From: Kalymmatonema hyalinum WJT4-NPBG1
GTDB taxonomy: Bacteria > Cyanobacteriota > Cyanobacteriia > Cyanobacteriales > Nostocaceae
DNA: 57,337 bases
Direction of reading: 5' to 3'
Assembly: GCA_019359075.1 (NCBI GenBank)
Contig: JAHHIB010000056.1
Span: forward strand, 1 to 57,337
The notes below the pieces were generated by a model. It was not told where the DNA came from. It did not search any database and worked only from the letters and a program-made list of their open reading frames with translations. Position numbers and translations under genes: made by a program. This document shows, piece after piece, positions 35,601-43,311 of the stretch; within the stretch, counting starts at the first letter, position 1; every line of letters begins with the position of its first letter.

Positions 35601-36056
35601 TTTTTTGACGTAACGCTTCCCCAGCTTACTCCAATCAAAGTCGTTTGGTAGAGATAATAAATTCAGTTCGTGCCAAATGCTTTTTAATGTCTTTATATCT
35701 ACAACGTCACACTCATCATTAAAAGGAGTTCCCAGTATTTGTTTAACTCTTTGATCATTGAGAAATTTTTGGAGTGGTTTGTTATATTCCCTAACTTCGT
35801 TATCAGAAATGTCAGCATCTTGTAAATCTTGCTGCACCAGTGCTAAAAATTCTTTGAGTGCTTTGCCAGCAGCAATGTCTATGTCTTCCTTTTTTAATCG
35901 CTGTAAAATCCGACTGGGGACAGCTTTTAATACATCTTTGAGGACATCTTTTAATAAATCTTTGCCTACATCTTGGGCAAATTGTTTCATCACTGGTTGG
36001 AAGAGAAACCCAACAGCAGTACTAACTCCCCAAGCCGTTAAGAAGTCTATAGGCAT
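32604..36056 (-). CDS. NACHT NTPase with nine near-identical HEAT-like repeats
   Basis: The 1150-residue STAND protein has a helical N-terminal domain (about 1-190, starting MPIDFLTAWGVSTAVGFL), a linker, and a NACHT NTPase (about 290-500) with Walker A GDPGSGKST at 300-308, Walker B LVMFDGLDE at 383-391, a VIVASR sensor and the NPLLLTMMA motif. A helical arm follows with FVHRTFLEYFCAWEF at about 619-633. From residue 765 to 1074 there are nine HEAT-like repeats of 34 residues (two of 36), then a divergent repeat-like C-terminus. Consensus pieces are KDDxATLAxLKERATADD, then xxxVRRAAVQALASNY. Bacterial NACHT proteins include antiphage sensors; a recognition role here is inferred. ATG at 36056. 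It heads a four-gene run with antitoxin-like genes. Confidence 0.92.
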   Translation of the reverse strand: MPIDFLTAWGVSTAVGFLFQPVMKQFAQDVGKDLLKDVLKDVLKAVPSRILQRLKKEDIDIAAGKALKEFLALVQQDLQDADISDNEVREYNKPLQKFLNDQRVKQILGTPFNDECDVVDIKTLKSIWHELNLLSLPNDFDWSKLGKRYVKKVKAIIQDSSELRAILDSKNLEKIAENTTETAGIIPEFNLIKYQEAIRERYANLKFDSLDTSGYAYNELRLWRMFIPQNVREVHQVLPQVHELPKEHLRRLREKNELEAEEILQEELERHKRDYFEQTVRSVKEIVEDKQKYKCIVILGDPGSGKSTLLQYLALDWVEQTLDQLDKKNHLPIPLLIELRTYMRRREDKECNNFLEFFHKCSGAIAHLNQHQLQEQLKAGNALVMFDGLDEVFDPGRREDVITDIHRFTNDYSNVQVIVASRVIGYKAQRLRDAEFKHFMLQDLEPKQIQDFINRWHSDTFTDKIDGERKKERLQRGIDTSKSIAELAGNPLLLTMMAILNRNQELPRDRAELYNQASRVLLHQWDVERALVEDKRLDPKTIDYKDKQAMLRQVAYHMQTSEKGLAGNLISANDLERILTEYLKTIEVDKAREAARVMREQLRTRNFMLCFLGADYYAFVHRTFLEYFCAWEFVWQFKETQTLEIEELKSEVFGKHWRDETWHEVLRLITGMIEPKFVGEILDYLMAQNGEAEKFSNLFLAAKCLVDVRNRTVIAKTAQQLLNRFKDLTKYDLNYYYDLYEDEEERKLVQEIRTQAVAAVATTWKDDAATLAWLKERATADDDSDVRRAAIQALASNYKDDATTLAILKGRATADNHLDVRRAAVQALASNYKDDPATLAFLKERATADYSGNVRGAAVQALASNYKDDPATLAFLKERATANDNWRVRYAAVQALASNYKDDPATLAILKERATADDAWDVRRAAVQALASNYKDDTATLAILKERATADNNLFVRYAAAEALASNYKDDTATATLAILKERATADDDKYVRGAAVQALASNYKDDTATATLAILKERATADDNSSVRRAAVQALASNYKDDAATLAFLKERATADDDSDVRRAAVQALGKNFTYLPELFDIYYNCAVNDPFEHEKNNGTNPRRVALEIIVKQHPHHPQTLPLLRDRAENDPDEKVREFAQKKLAELEK
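32835..33764 (-). repeat. Nine-unit intragenic HEAT-like repeat array
   Basis: Seven 102-bp and two 108-bp units encode residues 765-1074. DNA identity between units is very high (for example ttgctggctaatgcttggac and gcagtggcgcgttctttgag recur in almost every unit). Change is concentrated in codons 17-21 and 24 of the unit: DDDSDVRR, DNHLDVRR, DYSGNVRG, NDNWRVRY, DDAWDVRR, DNNLFVRY, DDDKYVRG, DDNSSVRR, DDDSDVRR. Units 7 and 8 carry an extra TA dipeptide (TATATLA). Confidence 0.95.
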
Positions 36057-36523
36057 AATACTTGTGTCTGCTCAGCTTTTGACTACAAGTATATACATCC
36101 GCCCAAGTCATGTTTCCTGATTTCACGGTGATTTCAGAAATATCACAGTCAAAGAAATGCGATGATTCACATCCTGTATCTATCTATTGACAAAATACAA
36201 TAATTATGCATTATGCAGAGCCAAACACTCAGATTCCCGACTTCGCGGGGGTTGTCGGGAATCTTGTTGTTCAGGAGAAAAATTCTGAGAATCTTCAGAA
36301 AATCCTCATATTCTTTTTTTACTATTCTTTATGTATTAACGTTCAGATAATTTAAATACCTTATATTTAAATATAAATACATATCTGAGCGTTATCAAAT
36401 GTGTTCCCTACATAACTAAGGTTCTAGAGTCAGTTCTCCATTATAAGTTGTGCTGCTCATAGTACAAGTCTTATTCATGACCGAGCTTTGTTGGTCTAAC
36501 AATAATCTTTGCAAGGAGAGGCA
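36057..36523. other. Divergent intergenic region with palindrome copy 2
   Basis: About 465 bp between the NACHT gene (minus) and the GTG-start gene (plus). It holds the NACHT promoter region and the palindrome at 36231-36264. No gene was seen. Confidence 0.4.
36231..36264. repeat. Palindrome copy 2 (AGATTCCCGAC family)
   Basis: AGATTCCCGAC (36231-36241) pairs with GTCGGGAATCT (36254-36264) around a different loop (ttcgcgggggtt). It is followed by TGTTGTTC, as in copy 3. Confidence 0.75.
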
Positions 36524-37093
36524 GTGATTTTAATTGATTGGACTAATATGACTCAATCGGTACGACATGAGAATTGGGAGGATTGGTTGCAACAGCATGA
36601 ATATACCCTTGTCCTGAGCGAATATGTTGAGGATATAGAAATTCAAATGTTTGCGTCTGATAAAACCATATGTTTTGCTGTGTATGCTCCCATCAGTTTT
36701 GGCTTAATCTACATTAATATCCCTACTGCCGAAGATGCACTCATGTTGATAGCAAGGCTGAGACACTTGCTATTACTACCGTGGGATAAAGTTCAAGATG
36801 ACGGTTCTTGTGCCGACAAGCAAAGTCGTTCTGAAACCTTTCTAACTATAGAAGGTGGAACAATGCAAGAAAAAATTGACACACTAAAAGCCGAAATTCC
36901 TGCACAAGAGATGCAACACGAAGAGGTCATTGACCAATCAACCGTGCTTCAACTTCAAAAAGATACTGCTATTGTAATGGCCTCTCTCAAACAGATGGCA
37001 GAACGTAATATTTGCCCAAAAATTGCGTGCCGAAGCATCAAACTGCTTAGTCAGTATCAAAAAATTGTCGATCGCCTGTTGGCGCAGTTATAA
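36524..37093 (+). CDS. Hypothetical protein, GTG start
   Basis: The 189-residue soluble product starts at GTG 36524, placed by AAGGAG with a 5-nt spacer. Its first half (ILIDWTNMTQSVRHENWEDW, then YAPISFGLIYINIPTAEDAL) looks like a small alpha/beta domain. The second half (from about residue 115) is helical and probably coiled (KIDTLKAEIPAQEMQHEEV). I do not recognise the family. It is not in an operon. Confidence 0.6.
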   Translation: MILIDWTNMTQSVRHENWEDWLQQHEYTLVLSEYVEDIEIQMFASDKTICFAVYAPISFGLIYINIPTAEDALMLIARLRHLLLLPWDKVQDDGSCADKQSRSETFLTIEGGTMQEKIDTLKAEIPAQEMQHEEVIDQSTVLQLQKDTAIVMASLKQMAERNICPKIACRSIKLLSQYQKIVDRLLAQL

Positions 37094-37167
37094 CGTCTAG
37101 CTTTACATAAAGGAGCATCGCTTCCTAAGATAGTTTGACGCTAAATATTTGAGGAACGCGCTTCCTT

Positions 37168-37607
37168 TCATTGGGAAACAACTTCTAGCACCAAAATAGG
37201 GACAACATTTTCGTCCCACAGCACATAACTGGGGCGTAACTCCTCATCAAAAATGCGTTCTACCCCTAAGCTCAAAAACCCATCTGGCACCATGGGAGGT
37301 TTGTCGGGGTAATACAGCGCTTTTCACATGATTAGACCACAAATCGTAGGGTGGAGAGAAGTCCTGCAGGCGGGTTTCCCGCCGTAGGGAACTTCGGGGC
37401 ATTGCCCGTAAAAGCCCATGTGGTGGACATTTGAGATATTGGTGAGCAATGCCCACCTTACAGAAAACCGCTGTAAATACCCATATCTATCCCAAAAAAC
37501 CAGTCCATGCGTGCCCATAGAATTAGCACTATCGCTTTGAGCAAGCCTGGTATCAATTCTTGCAGTTCATTATCCACAGGGGTGTCGTCATCGGGTAGTT
37601 CTACGTC
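37168..37607 (-). pseudogene. Uma2 (DUF820) family gene interrupted by a MITE
   Basis: On the minus strand the first part reads VELPDDDTPVDNELQELIP then GLLKAIVLILWARMDWFFG and IDMGI. The second part, beyond an inserted element, reads YYPDKPPMVPDGFLSLG, then VERIFDEELRPSYVLWDEN and VVPILVLEVVSQ before TGA at 37168-37170. Together these are the N-terminal two thirds of a Uma2-family nuclease-fold protein. Removing the element and one copy of its TA duplication restores the frame exactly as MGIYYPDKPP. The C-terminal third and a start codon are also missing. It is a pseudogene. Confidence 0.8.
37313..37475. mobile_element. 163-bp MITE with TA target duplication
   Basis: The insertion has terminal inverted repeats CAGCGCTTTTC (37315-37325) and GAAAACCGCTG (37463-37473), matching 10 of 11, flanked by TA on both sides (37313-37314, 37474-37475). 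TA duplication is typical of IS630/Tc1-mariner-driven elements. It encodes no protein and contains a further inverted repeat (gtagggtgg ... ccaccttac), possibly a nested insertion. Confidence 0.8.
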
Positions 37608-37750
37608 TTGTTAAATAAGATGAGTGGTTTAAAGCGAAAACTTATCAAATTTACAGTGAATTAAACTTCAAAGAATCGGTTGTGTTGATACCAAGTTGCG
37701 ATCATACATCTTACCTTGTCTCCCTCATCCCCCTCATCGCTTCAACAACG

Positions 37751-38059
37751 CTACTTTTGTGGAAATTTCCGCACTTGATACTCGCCTGACTCCACAATCG
37801 GGTAGGATTTTCCCATCGCTGCGGTGAACTTTCGCTCAATATCCTCCAGTTCTGCTTGGGATATCGCTTTCCAATCCTCCTTCGTCGCCCAGTGAATGAC
37901 CAAAACCACTTCTTTGGAGTCGTTGGGATTGATCCAAACTTCTTTACCAAGAAATCCTGGATGTTTAGCCAGCGCCGCTGTCCAAATTTCCGCATCTTTC
38001 TGGATATATTTTTCTCTTTGTTCGGGCGGAACTTTCACCTTAAGTAGTTCGATTATCAC
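37751..38059 (-). CDS. TIGR03792 family protein (ABM-like fold)
   Basis: The 102-residue protein matches the small cyanobacterial TIGR03792 family, which has a dimeric alpha/beta barrel like antibiotic-biosynthesis monooxygenases. Signature pieces are IELLKVKVPPEQREKYIQKD, KHPGFLGKEVWINPND and VVLVIHWATKEDWKAI. The reaction is unknown. The start is GTG at 38059, preceded by AGGAAATAAAAAGT. It is divergent from the phasin-like gene, and the shared region 38060-38190 holds both promoters. Confidence 0.85.
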   Translation of the reverse strand: MIIELLKVKVPPEQREKYIQKDAEIWTAALAKHPGFLGKEVWINPNDSKEVVLVIHWATKEDWKAISQAELEDIERKFTAAMGKSYPIVESGEYQVRKFPQK

Positions 38060-38190
38060 ACTTTTTATTTCCTGTGTGCGTTTGTCAAAATAGAGTTGTA
38101 GTCTATATTAATTATCCTTCCACGATGGGTGTATAGGATAGATTTATGAGAAACAGTCATCTGATTTGAAAAAAGTGATAGAAAGGGATT

Positions 38191-38514
38191 ATGGACAACA
38201 ACAACTGGATGCAGCAGTTATTAATGCTTGGTATTGGCACAACGTCAGTAGTTGCAGACAAAGTGCGGGAAGTAAGCGATCAACTTGTTAAGGATGGCAA
38301 GCTTGATCCCGAGCAAGCCAAGGCAGTTATGGATGATATGGTACAGCAGTTGAAGTCGGAGCAGGGAAGCTGGGAAGGCAACGTGCAACGACAAATGCGA
38401 AATATGTTGCAGGATTTGGGGGTGCCTCGTCAGTCGGAAGTGGACGAACTGCGCGGTAGAATTGACCGATTGGAGCGTCAACTACGCGATTTAGAAAATA
38501 AGCTTTGGCGTTAG
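38191..38514 (+). CDS. Phasin-like coiled-coil protein
   Basis: The 107-residue protein has a short hydrophobic start (MDNNNWMQQLLMLGIGTTSV), a helical middle (DKVREVSDQLVKDGKLDPEQ) and a heptad-repeat C-terminus (ELRGRIDRLERQLRDLENKL). This layout matches phasin-family/polyhydroxyalkanoate-granule-like proteins of cyanobacteria. Granule binding is inferred only. ATG at 38191 follows GAAAGG. It lies 76 bp upstream of the FKBP gene in the same direction. Confidence 0.75.
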   Translation: MDNNNWMQQLLMLGIGTTSVVADKVREVSDQLVKDGKLDPEQAKAVMDDMVQQLKSEQGSWEGNVQRQMRNMLQDLGVPRQSEVDELRGRIDRLERQLRDLENKLWR

Positions 38515-38590
38515 GGCGTCGTCTGATTTACACTAAGTTTTGTCCTAGTGGTAATCTCATTCCTAGACTACTAAGTAGAGAGGACTGATT

Positions 38591-39115
38591 TTGAAAGCGA
38601 TTTTACTCAGCATCGGCTTCATGCTGGTTTGTGTTTTGGTTTTAGTGTTGGCGCAAATTGGCGATAACAAACAAGATATCGCCGTTGCTGCCCAGCTAAC
38701 CGCAACGACTCCAGCACCCATCCAGGTACAAGAAAACAAGACCCTAATTGCGAGAAAAACTATGTCTGAAGCTAATGCCGTCACCACACCCTCTGGGCTT
38801 AAGTACATTGAGTTAAAAGAGGGGACTGGGGCGACTCCGAAAACTGGACAAACAGTTGAGGTTCACTACACTGGTACTCTCCAAGATGGTACCAAGTTTG
38901 ATAGTTCACGCGATCGCGGCCAGCCATTTAAATTTAAACTTGGTGTCGGACAAGTCATCAAAGGCTGGGACGAAGGACTGAGTACTATGAAAGTAGGCGG
39001 ACGTCGTGAGTTAACCATACCCCCAGAGTTAGGTTATGGCGCTCGTGGTGCGGGTGGCGTGATTCCACCCAATGCTACCCTAAAATTTGATGTGGAATTG
39101 CTCGGAGTTAAGTGA
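38591..39115 (+). CDS. FKBP-type peptidyl-prolyl isomerase, exported
   Basis: The 174-residue protein has an N-terminal hydrophobic signal/anchor (about 3-20) and a complete FKBP domain (about 62-174): [58 protein letters not shown], and [10 protein letters not shown] followed by [17 protein letters not shown]. It should speed proline isomerisation during folding on the outer side of a cytoplasmic or thylakoid membrane. The start is a TTG at 38591 after AGAGAGGACTGATT; no ATG or GTG lies nearby in frame. Palindrome copy 3 ends it. Confidence 0.9.
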   Translation: MKAILLSIGFMLVCVLVLVLAQIGDNKQDIAVAAQLTATTPAPIQVQENKTLIARKTMSEANAVTTPSGLKYIELKEGTGATPKTGQTVEVHYTGTLQDGTKFDSSRDRGQPFKFKLGVGQVIKGWDEGLSTMKVGGRRELTIPPELGYGARGAGGVIPPNATLKFDVELLGVK

Positions 39116-39185
39116 TAGCTAATATAGCAATCCTCCGCACATTTGTGTGAAAGTGCCTGCGCTAAACGCATAAATCGAAACGCTC

Positions 39186-39218
39186 AGATTCCCGACTTCT
39201 TTAAGAAGTCGGGAATCT
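39186..39218. terminator. Palindrome copy 3 between convergent genes
   Basis: AGATTCCCGACTTCTT (39186-39201), one base, and its exact complement (39203-39218), followed by TGTTGTTC. It sits between the convergent FKBP and dnaB genes and can end both. Confidence 0.75.
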
Positions 39219-39234
39219 TGTTGTTCACTCAGTT

Positions 39235-41838
39235 TCAATAATTGTTCGGTCTGACTAAATTTTTAAATTTGGTAAATTGTGGGTCAAACAAGAGTCTAAC
39301 ATTACCAGTGGGACCATTGCGGTGTTTCGCTACGATGACCTCGGCAATTCCTCTTTCAGGGCTGTCGCTGTTATAGTAATCATCTCTATACAGCATTAAC
39401 ACTAAATCCGCGTCCTGTTCGATACTTCCACTTTCTCTTAAATCGGATAACATGGGACGCTTGTTAGTGCGTGATTCTACTCCTCGACTCAACTGAGATA
39501 GAGCAATCACTGGGACAGATAATTCACGCGCTAAACTTTTAATACTTCGGGTAATTTTTGATATTTCTTGCACACGATTATCCCCCGCTCCTTCCATCAA
39601 TTGCAAGTAATCTATGATAATTAGTCCCAGTTCTGTACCCAATTCCGCTTGCAAGCGCCGTGCCTGACTCCGCATTTCTGTGACTGTAATATTGGGCGTA
39701 TCGTCAATAAAAATTGGCGTTTCCGAGAGCATACCAATAGCACGGCTTAAAGGTTCCCATTGAGTTTGACTGATGCGTCCACTCCGCAAATAACCACTTT
39801 CAATTCCCGCTTCGCTCGCCAACAGCCGCTGCACCAGTTGTTCTTTTGACATTTCCAAGCTGAAAACAGCAACTGGTAATTTATATGAAGCTGCAATGTT
39901 ATGAGCGATATTCAAACAAAAAGCGGTGTTGTGAACACAAATATCATTGGCAACAAAATTATGGGTAACAGGAATTGTCAAGTCATACACTTGTTTGTAT
40001 CCCACTGATTCTATAGAAACGATTTCATCCCAATAGACATCTCCTGTTGCTGATTGTTGTAAGGAGAAATCTTCTAATCTATTTGCCATCAAACAACGTT
40101 CTGGTGATAAAGCTTGTTTTACCACAGGAATATTTGTGTCTGCTTTGATTCTCGTTCTACGTGCTAAAACTGTCCACGGTTCTTCATCTTTGGCTGCTGT
40201 TATCTCCCGGAAGGTTTCTACTGGAATGAGATCATAATTAGTTTGATATCTCTTATTAATTAAAGCTACTTGTACTTGTAACAAAGCGCTTTCTTTGCTA
40301 AAGATACCAATTTCTGAGAGAAAAAATTGAATAGATTGGGTATCAGTAATATCTAGTTGCCAAGCTTGTCTACAAGTGTCTTTGTATTTAACAGACCGCT
40401 TGTTCAAAGTCGCAATGATGCCAAACCTCAGCAGCAGATGTTGTACCTGTCTTGCCAGTTTCTCGCTAACAGTGCAATAGCCTAATTGTGCCTGACCACT
40501 TGCAAGCAGCGTAGCCCAACCATCTGTGGCAAAGAGACGGTTGAGGAATAAAGAAACTTGCGATCGCTCTAGTTGAAAGATACAAGCAGGAATTATTTTT
40601 TCCTCAGCTTTTTTGCCCCATAAAGCCTGATTCTCCAGCCACTCAGTTAGAGGGCTTTTTTCCTCTTGGCACATAGCAGCATACAGAATTGAGGAACGCT
40701 CAGGGCGATAATTGCAAACTTTCAGTTGAGGAGAAAAGCTGATAACAGCATTTTGGAAATCTTCCTGAATCAAAGGGTTTATATTTGTCAATTCAGGTGT
40801 TGTGTCTGTCAAACAACCATCTCCTATAAAGTAGGCAAGTAATTTGACTTCACACTCACGAATTGTTTTTGTACCAAACACATTTATTCTGCGAGGTACA
40901 GCAATTTTATCACCTACTTTCAGTTCTGAAAGTGGACGCCATCCATCAAGAGTCAAATAAGGATGAGTCATGGTCGTTTCAACATATCGCCCCAGTCGAG
41001 TTGTGACGCCTAAAACTGGTTTGATACCGTCATCGACAAATGCAGATGGTTGAGCAATCTCTAATTTCCAATCGTCTGTTAAGGTCAGTAGATCTGCATG
41101 ACGACGATGATAAATTTCTTCGATAGTAGAAATGGAACCATCTGCTAGAAGAATTTCTGTGTTATGTGCTATACATTTCCCCATTGATGGGCGACCAGCA
41201 ACAATAATTAAATCAGAACGCTGAAAACCACTGGTCATTCCATCTAAATCGTAAAACCCGCAGGGAATACCTGGTAAGGCGACACCTTCATTGCGAGTTT
41301 CAATATCTTGAAAAGTATTAATTAGGGTGTCAGAAATGTGAACCAGACCAACTTGAGGGCGTTCTTGAGTGACGTTGAACACTTTTTGTTCTGCTTGGTC
41401 TAAAACTATTGGTAATTCGGTTTCTGTCTGGTAACCCAAATGCACTATTTCATTACCAGCCTTAATTAACCGACGCCGCAGGTATTTTTCCATCACCAAC
41501 TCTGCTAAAGCGTCGATGTTGACGGCTGATACTGTGCGGTCTATTAGTGTTGCTAATTTATTTCTACCGCCAACACGCGCTAGCATATCGTGGTCGTTTA
41601 GCCAATTTATCACCGCAAGCAAATCTGTGGGCTTACCTTCACTGTGTAGGCGTTGCGCTGCTTGATAGATATCTTTATGAGCGCTAATGTAAAAAGCTTC
41701 TGGAATCAGGCGATCGTTCACTCTGCTGATCGCTTCCGGATCTAGCAAAATTCCGCCCAATATCGCTTCTTCCGCCTCAATGTTTTGGGGAGGGAGGCGA
41801 TCCATACCATTACCTTGAAAGTTTAGTTCTTCAGACAT
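39235..41838 (-). CDS. dnaB: Replicative DNA helicase DnaB with an in-frame intein
   Basis: The 867-residue precursor splits into DnaB exteins of 221 + 230 residues (451 after splicing, the normal DnaB size) and a 416-residue intein. N-extein: LPPQNIEAEEAILGGILLD, and the P-loop AGRPSMGK. C-extein: TAFCLNIAHN, VFSLEMSKEQLVQRLL, LIIIDYLQLM, ALSQLSRGVESR and AKHRNGPTG. It unwinds DNA at the replication fork as a hexamer. The intein splits the Walker A motif between Lys221 and Thr638, so the helicase is inactive until splicing. ATG at 41838. The common cyanobacterial neighbour rplI is not present upstream. Confidence 0.95.
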   Translation of the reverse strand: MSEELNFQGNGMDRLPPQNIEAEEAILGGILLDPEAISRVNDRLIPEAFYISAHKDIYQAAQRLHSEGKPTDLLAVINWLNDHDMLARVGGRNKLATLIDRTVSAVNIDALAELVMEKYLRRRLIKAGNEIVHLGYQTETELPIVLDQAEQKVFNVTQERPQVGLVHISDTLINTFQDIETRNEGVALPGIPCGFYDLDGMTSGFQRSDLIIVAGRPSMGKCIAHNTEILLADGSISTIEEIYHRRHADLLTLTDDWKLEIAQPSAFVDDGIKPVLGVTTRLGRYVETTMTHPYLTLDGWRPLSELKVGDKIAVPRRINVFGTKTIRECEVKLLAYFIGDGCLTDTTPELTNINPLIQEDFQNAVISFSPQLKVCNYRPERSSILYAAMCQEEKSPLTEWLENQALWGKKAEEKIIPACIFQLERSQVSLFLNRLFATDGWATLLASGQAQLGYCTVSEKLARQVQHLLLRFGIIATLNKRSVKYKDTCRQAWQLDITDTQSIQFFLSEIGIFSKESALLQVQVALINKRYQTNYDLIPVETFREITAAKDEEPWTVLARRTRIKADTNIPVVKQALSPERCLMANRLEDFSLQQSATGDVYWDEIVSIESVGYKQVYDLTIPVTHNFVANDICVHNTAFCLNIAHNIAASYKLPVAVFSLEMSKEQLVQRLLASEAGIESGYLRSGRISQTQWEPLSRAIGMLSETPIFIDDTPNITVTEMRSQARRLQAELGTELGLIIIDYLQLMEGAGDNRVQEISKITRSIKSLARELSVPVIALSQLSRGVESRTNKRPMLSDLRESGSIEQDADLVLMLYRDDYYNSDSPERGIAEVIVAKHRNGPTGNVRLLFDPQFTKFKNLVRPNNY
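39928..41175 (-). mobile_element. DnaB intein with LAGLIDADG-type endonuclease domain
   Basis: Residues 222-637. The first residue is Cys222 (CIAHNTEILLADGS), block B is TTMTHPYLTLDGW, and the C-terminal blocks are VYDLTIPVTHNFVAND and CVHN, with Thr638 as the +1 nucleophile. The endonuclease core shows two LAGLIDADG-like helices, LLAYFIGDG and FLNRLFATDG, each ending in the catalytic aspartate. Both splicing and homing activities look intact. The insertion point is the P-loop site used by many DnaB inteins. Confidence 0.9.
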
Positions 41839-42075
41839 AAATGAATTTAGATTTTAAATTTTAGATTAGGTTCAACTATTACCCTTATAGACCAAAATTT
41901 ACATTTCCAACATATGTGCTGTTATATGTGCTGAATGAAAGCGTCTCTACACCTTTGAGATTAAGAACTGATTTAGAAGTGAGTTGTTGAAGAAGTAGGA
42001 TGGATTAACGTAGTGTAACGCACCACTTTAACTGTATGTTGAGGTGCAAAAATTTATATTATTTAAAAAGCAGGT

Positions 42076-42489
42076 TTAAGAAGGAGATAAAGAGAGATTT
42101 GGAATAATTTCCAGTTCTTTATAACCTGTTTGTTGGTCTAAGGTTCTAACAAAGGTGTATTCTTCGCTGATACCAATGACTATTTCGGCGGTTGTGTAGA
42201 TAATGCATCCATCGTCGAGATGTCCGCCGATGGTTTTTCCTTGTTTGTCAGAAATTGCAATGTGAAGATGAACGCCAGTGGTGGCTATTGTACCGTTAAG
42301 AGAAAGAATTTCAAATTTTTCAGATAAAACTGTACTTGTGTCTTGATTGGCAAAGCGAATTGTTGCCACCTTTAAGCTGCCAATTGCAGTTAATATAAAC
42401 CCTGCTTTAATATTTTCCTGCAAGGCAAAAATCTTTAAAGTTTGTTTTAAATCTTCATTTGGTTTGAGTCTCAAAGCAAATACTTTCAT
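42076..42489 (-). CDS. PPC/DUF296 domain protein
   Basis: The 137-residue protein is a single PPC (DUF296) domain: VFALRLKPNEDLKQTL, then NIKAGFILTAIGSLKVATIR, LNGTIATTGVHLHIAISD and IGGHLDDGCIIYTTAEIVIG. The histidines in VHLHI and GGHL are the usual metal ligands. In plants the domain accompanies AT-hook DNA-binding proteins; the bacterial stand-alone role is unknown. ATG at 42489. It lies 237 bp upstream of dnaB in the same direction, with a dispersed repeat (taacgtagtgtaacgcacc) between. Confidence 0.85.
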   Translation of the reverse strand: MKVFALRLKPNEDLKQTLKIFALQENIKAGFILTAIGSLKVATIRFANQDTSTVLSEKFEILSLNGTIATTGVHLHIAISDKQGKTIGGHLDDGCIIYTTAEIVIGISEEYTFVRTLDQQTGYKELEIIPNLSLSPS

Positions 42490-43311
42490 TGGAGATTCTA
42501 GAGTCAGGTATTAAATAAATATTAAATTTTAAATGACAATATGGTGGTGATCCGCATCCTGGCAATATAATTTCTTTATCAATCAGAAAAAATTATATGT
42601 TGAATATATGACCTAGTCAATACATAGAACCTATGTAACAACACGGTTTCTCAAATATGCTGTTAATACTATACTGTGTCTTTGGCAAGTTTAAATATGT
42701 TAGGATGAGTGCTTCAATGCAAAAGTTTGAAAGAACAAGTTGGTTTCTATCACAATTTTGACACAAAGAATCGTCATGACGTTTATTACGATGTGACCTT
42801 AGTGCAAAAAACCATTACATTTGTCAAGTAATTTCCCCAAAGTTTAGGATTATGTTTACAGGTGCATTTAGTGGAGTATATTTATATCAACACGTCCATA
42901 AAACAAGAGTAGTTTCTACTATCAATAACTATTTGCAATCTATAGCAATTCTATAATTATCTATTGCCTGTCATTGGACAATCTGATATAAAAATTGCTA
43001 ATTTAACTCCTTTTGACAAGAATTTGGTCGAGTCAAATAGTGTAGTGAAATCTAGAGAATTGTAGTTTTAAACACGAAAAATACATAGATAAATAAAGTA
43101 CATTAGTTATCTACTTTCGTCTGTGTACCCTACCTTAAGGGAAGCTGCTGCATATGATTCGTAGCTCCGACCAAGAGACACGCGTCAACGGAGTCTATGC
43201 AAAGTCGCCATCTCGGCGTCTATTCTGTATTTTTTTGACAAAATTTCAATGGCTTGGTAGAGATTGTAGGACAATCTCAAGAACTCGGGATTAGTAAGGA
43301 GGATATTTTAT
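42490..43311. other. Long gene-free region
   Basis: About 820 bp without a supported gene. It is mostly AT-rich; near 43130-43225 lies a GC-richer stretch (cgtagctccgaccaagagac, gcgtcaacggagtctatgc) resembling a dispersed repeat. The last bases contain GTAAGGAGG, the ribosome binding site of the KGK gene. Confidence 0.4.

Noticed and set aside
37247-37518. Two overlapping minus-strand frames in the Uma2 region
   Set aside because: They are parts of the broken Uma2 gene and the inserted MITE rather than separate genes.
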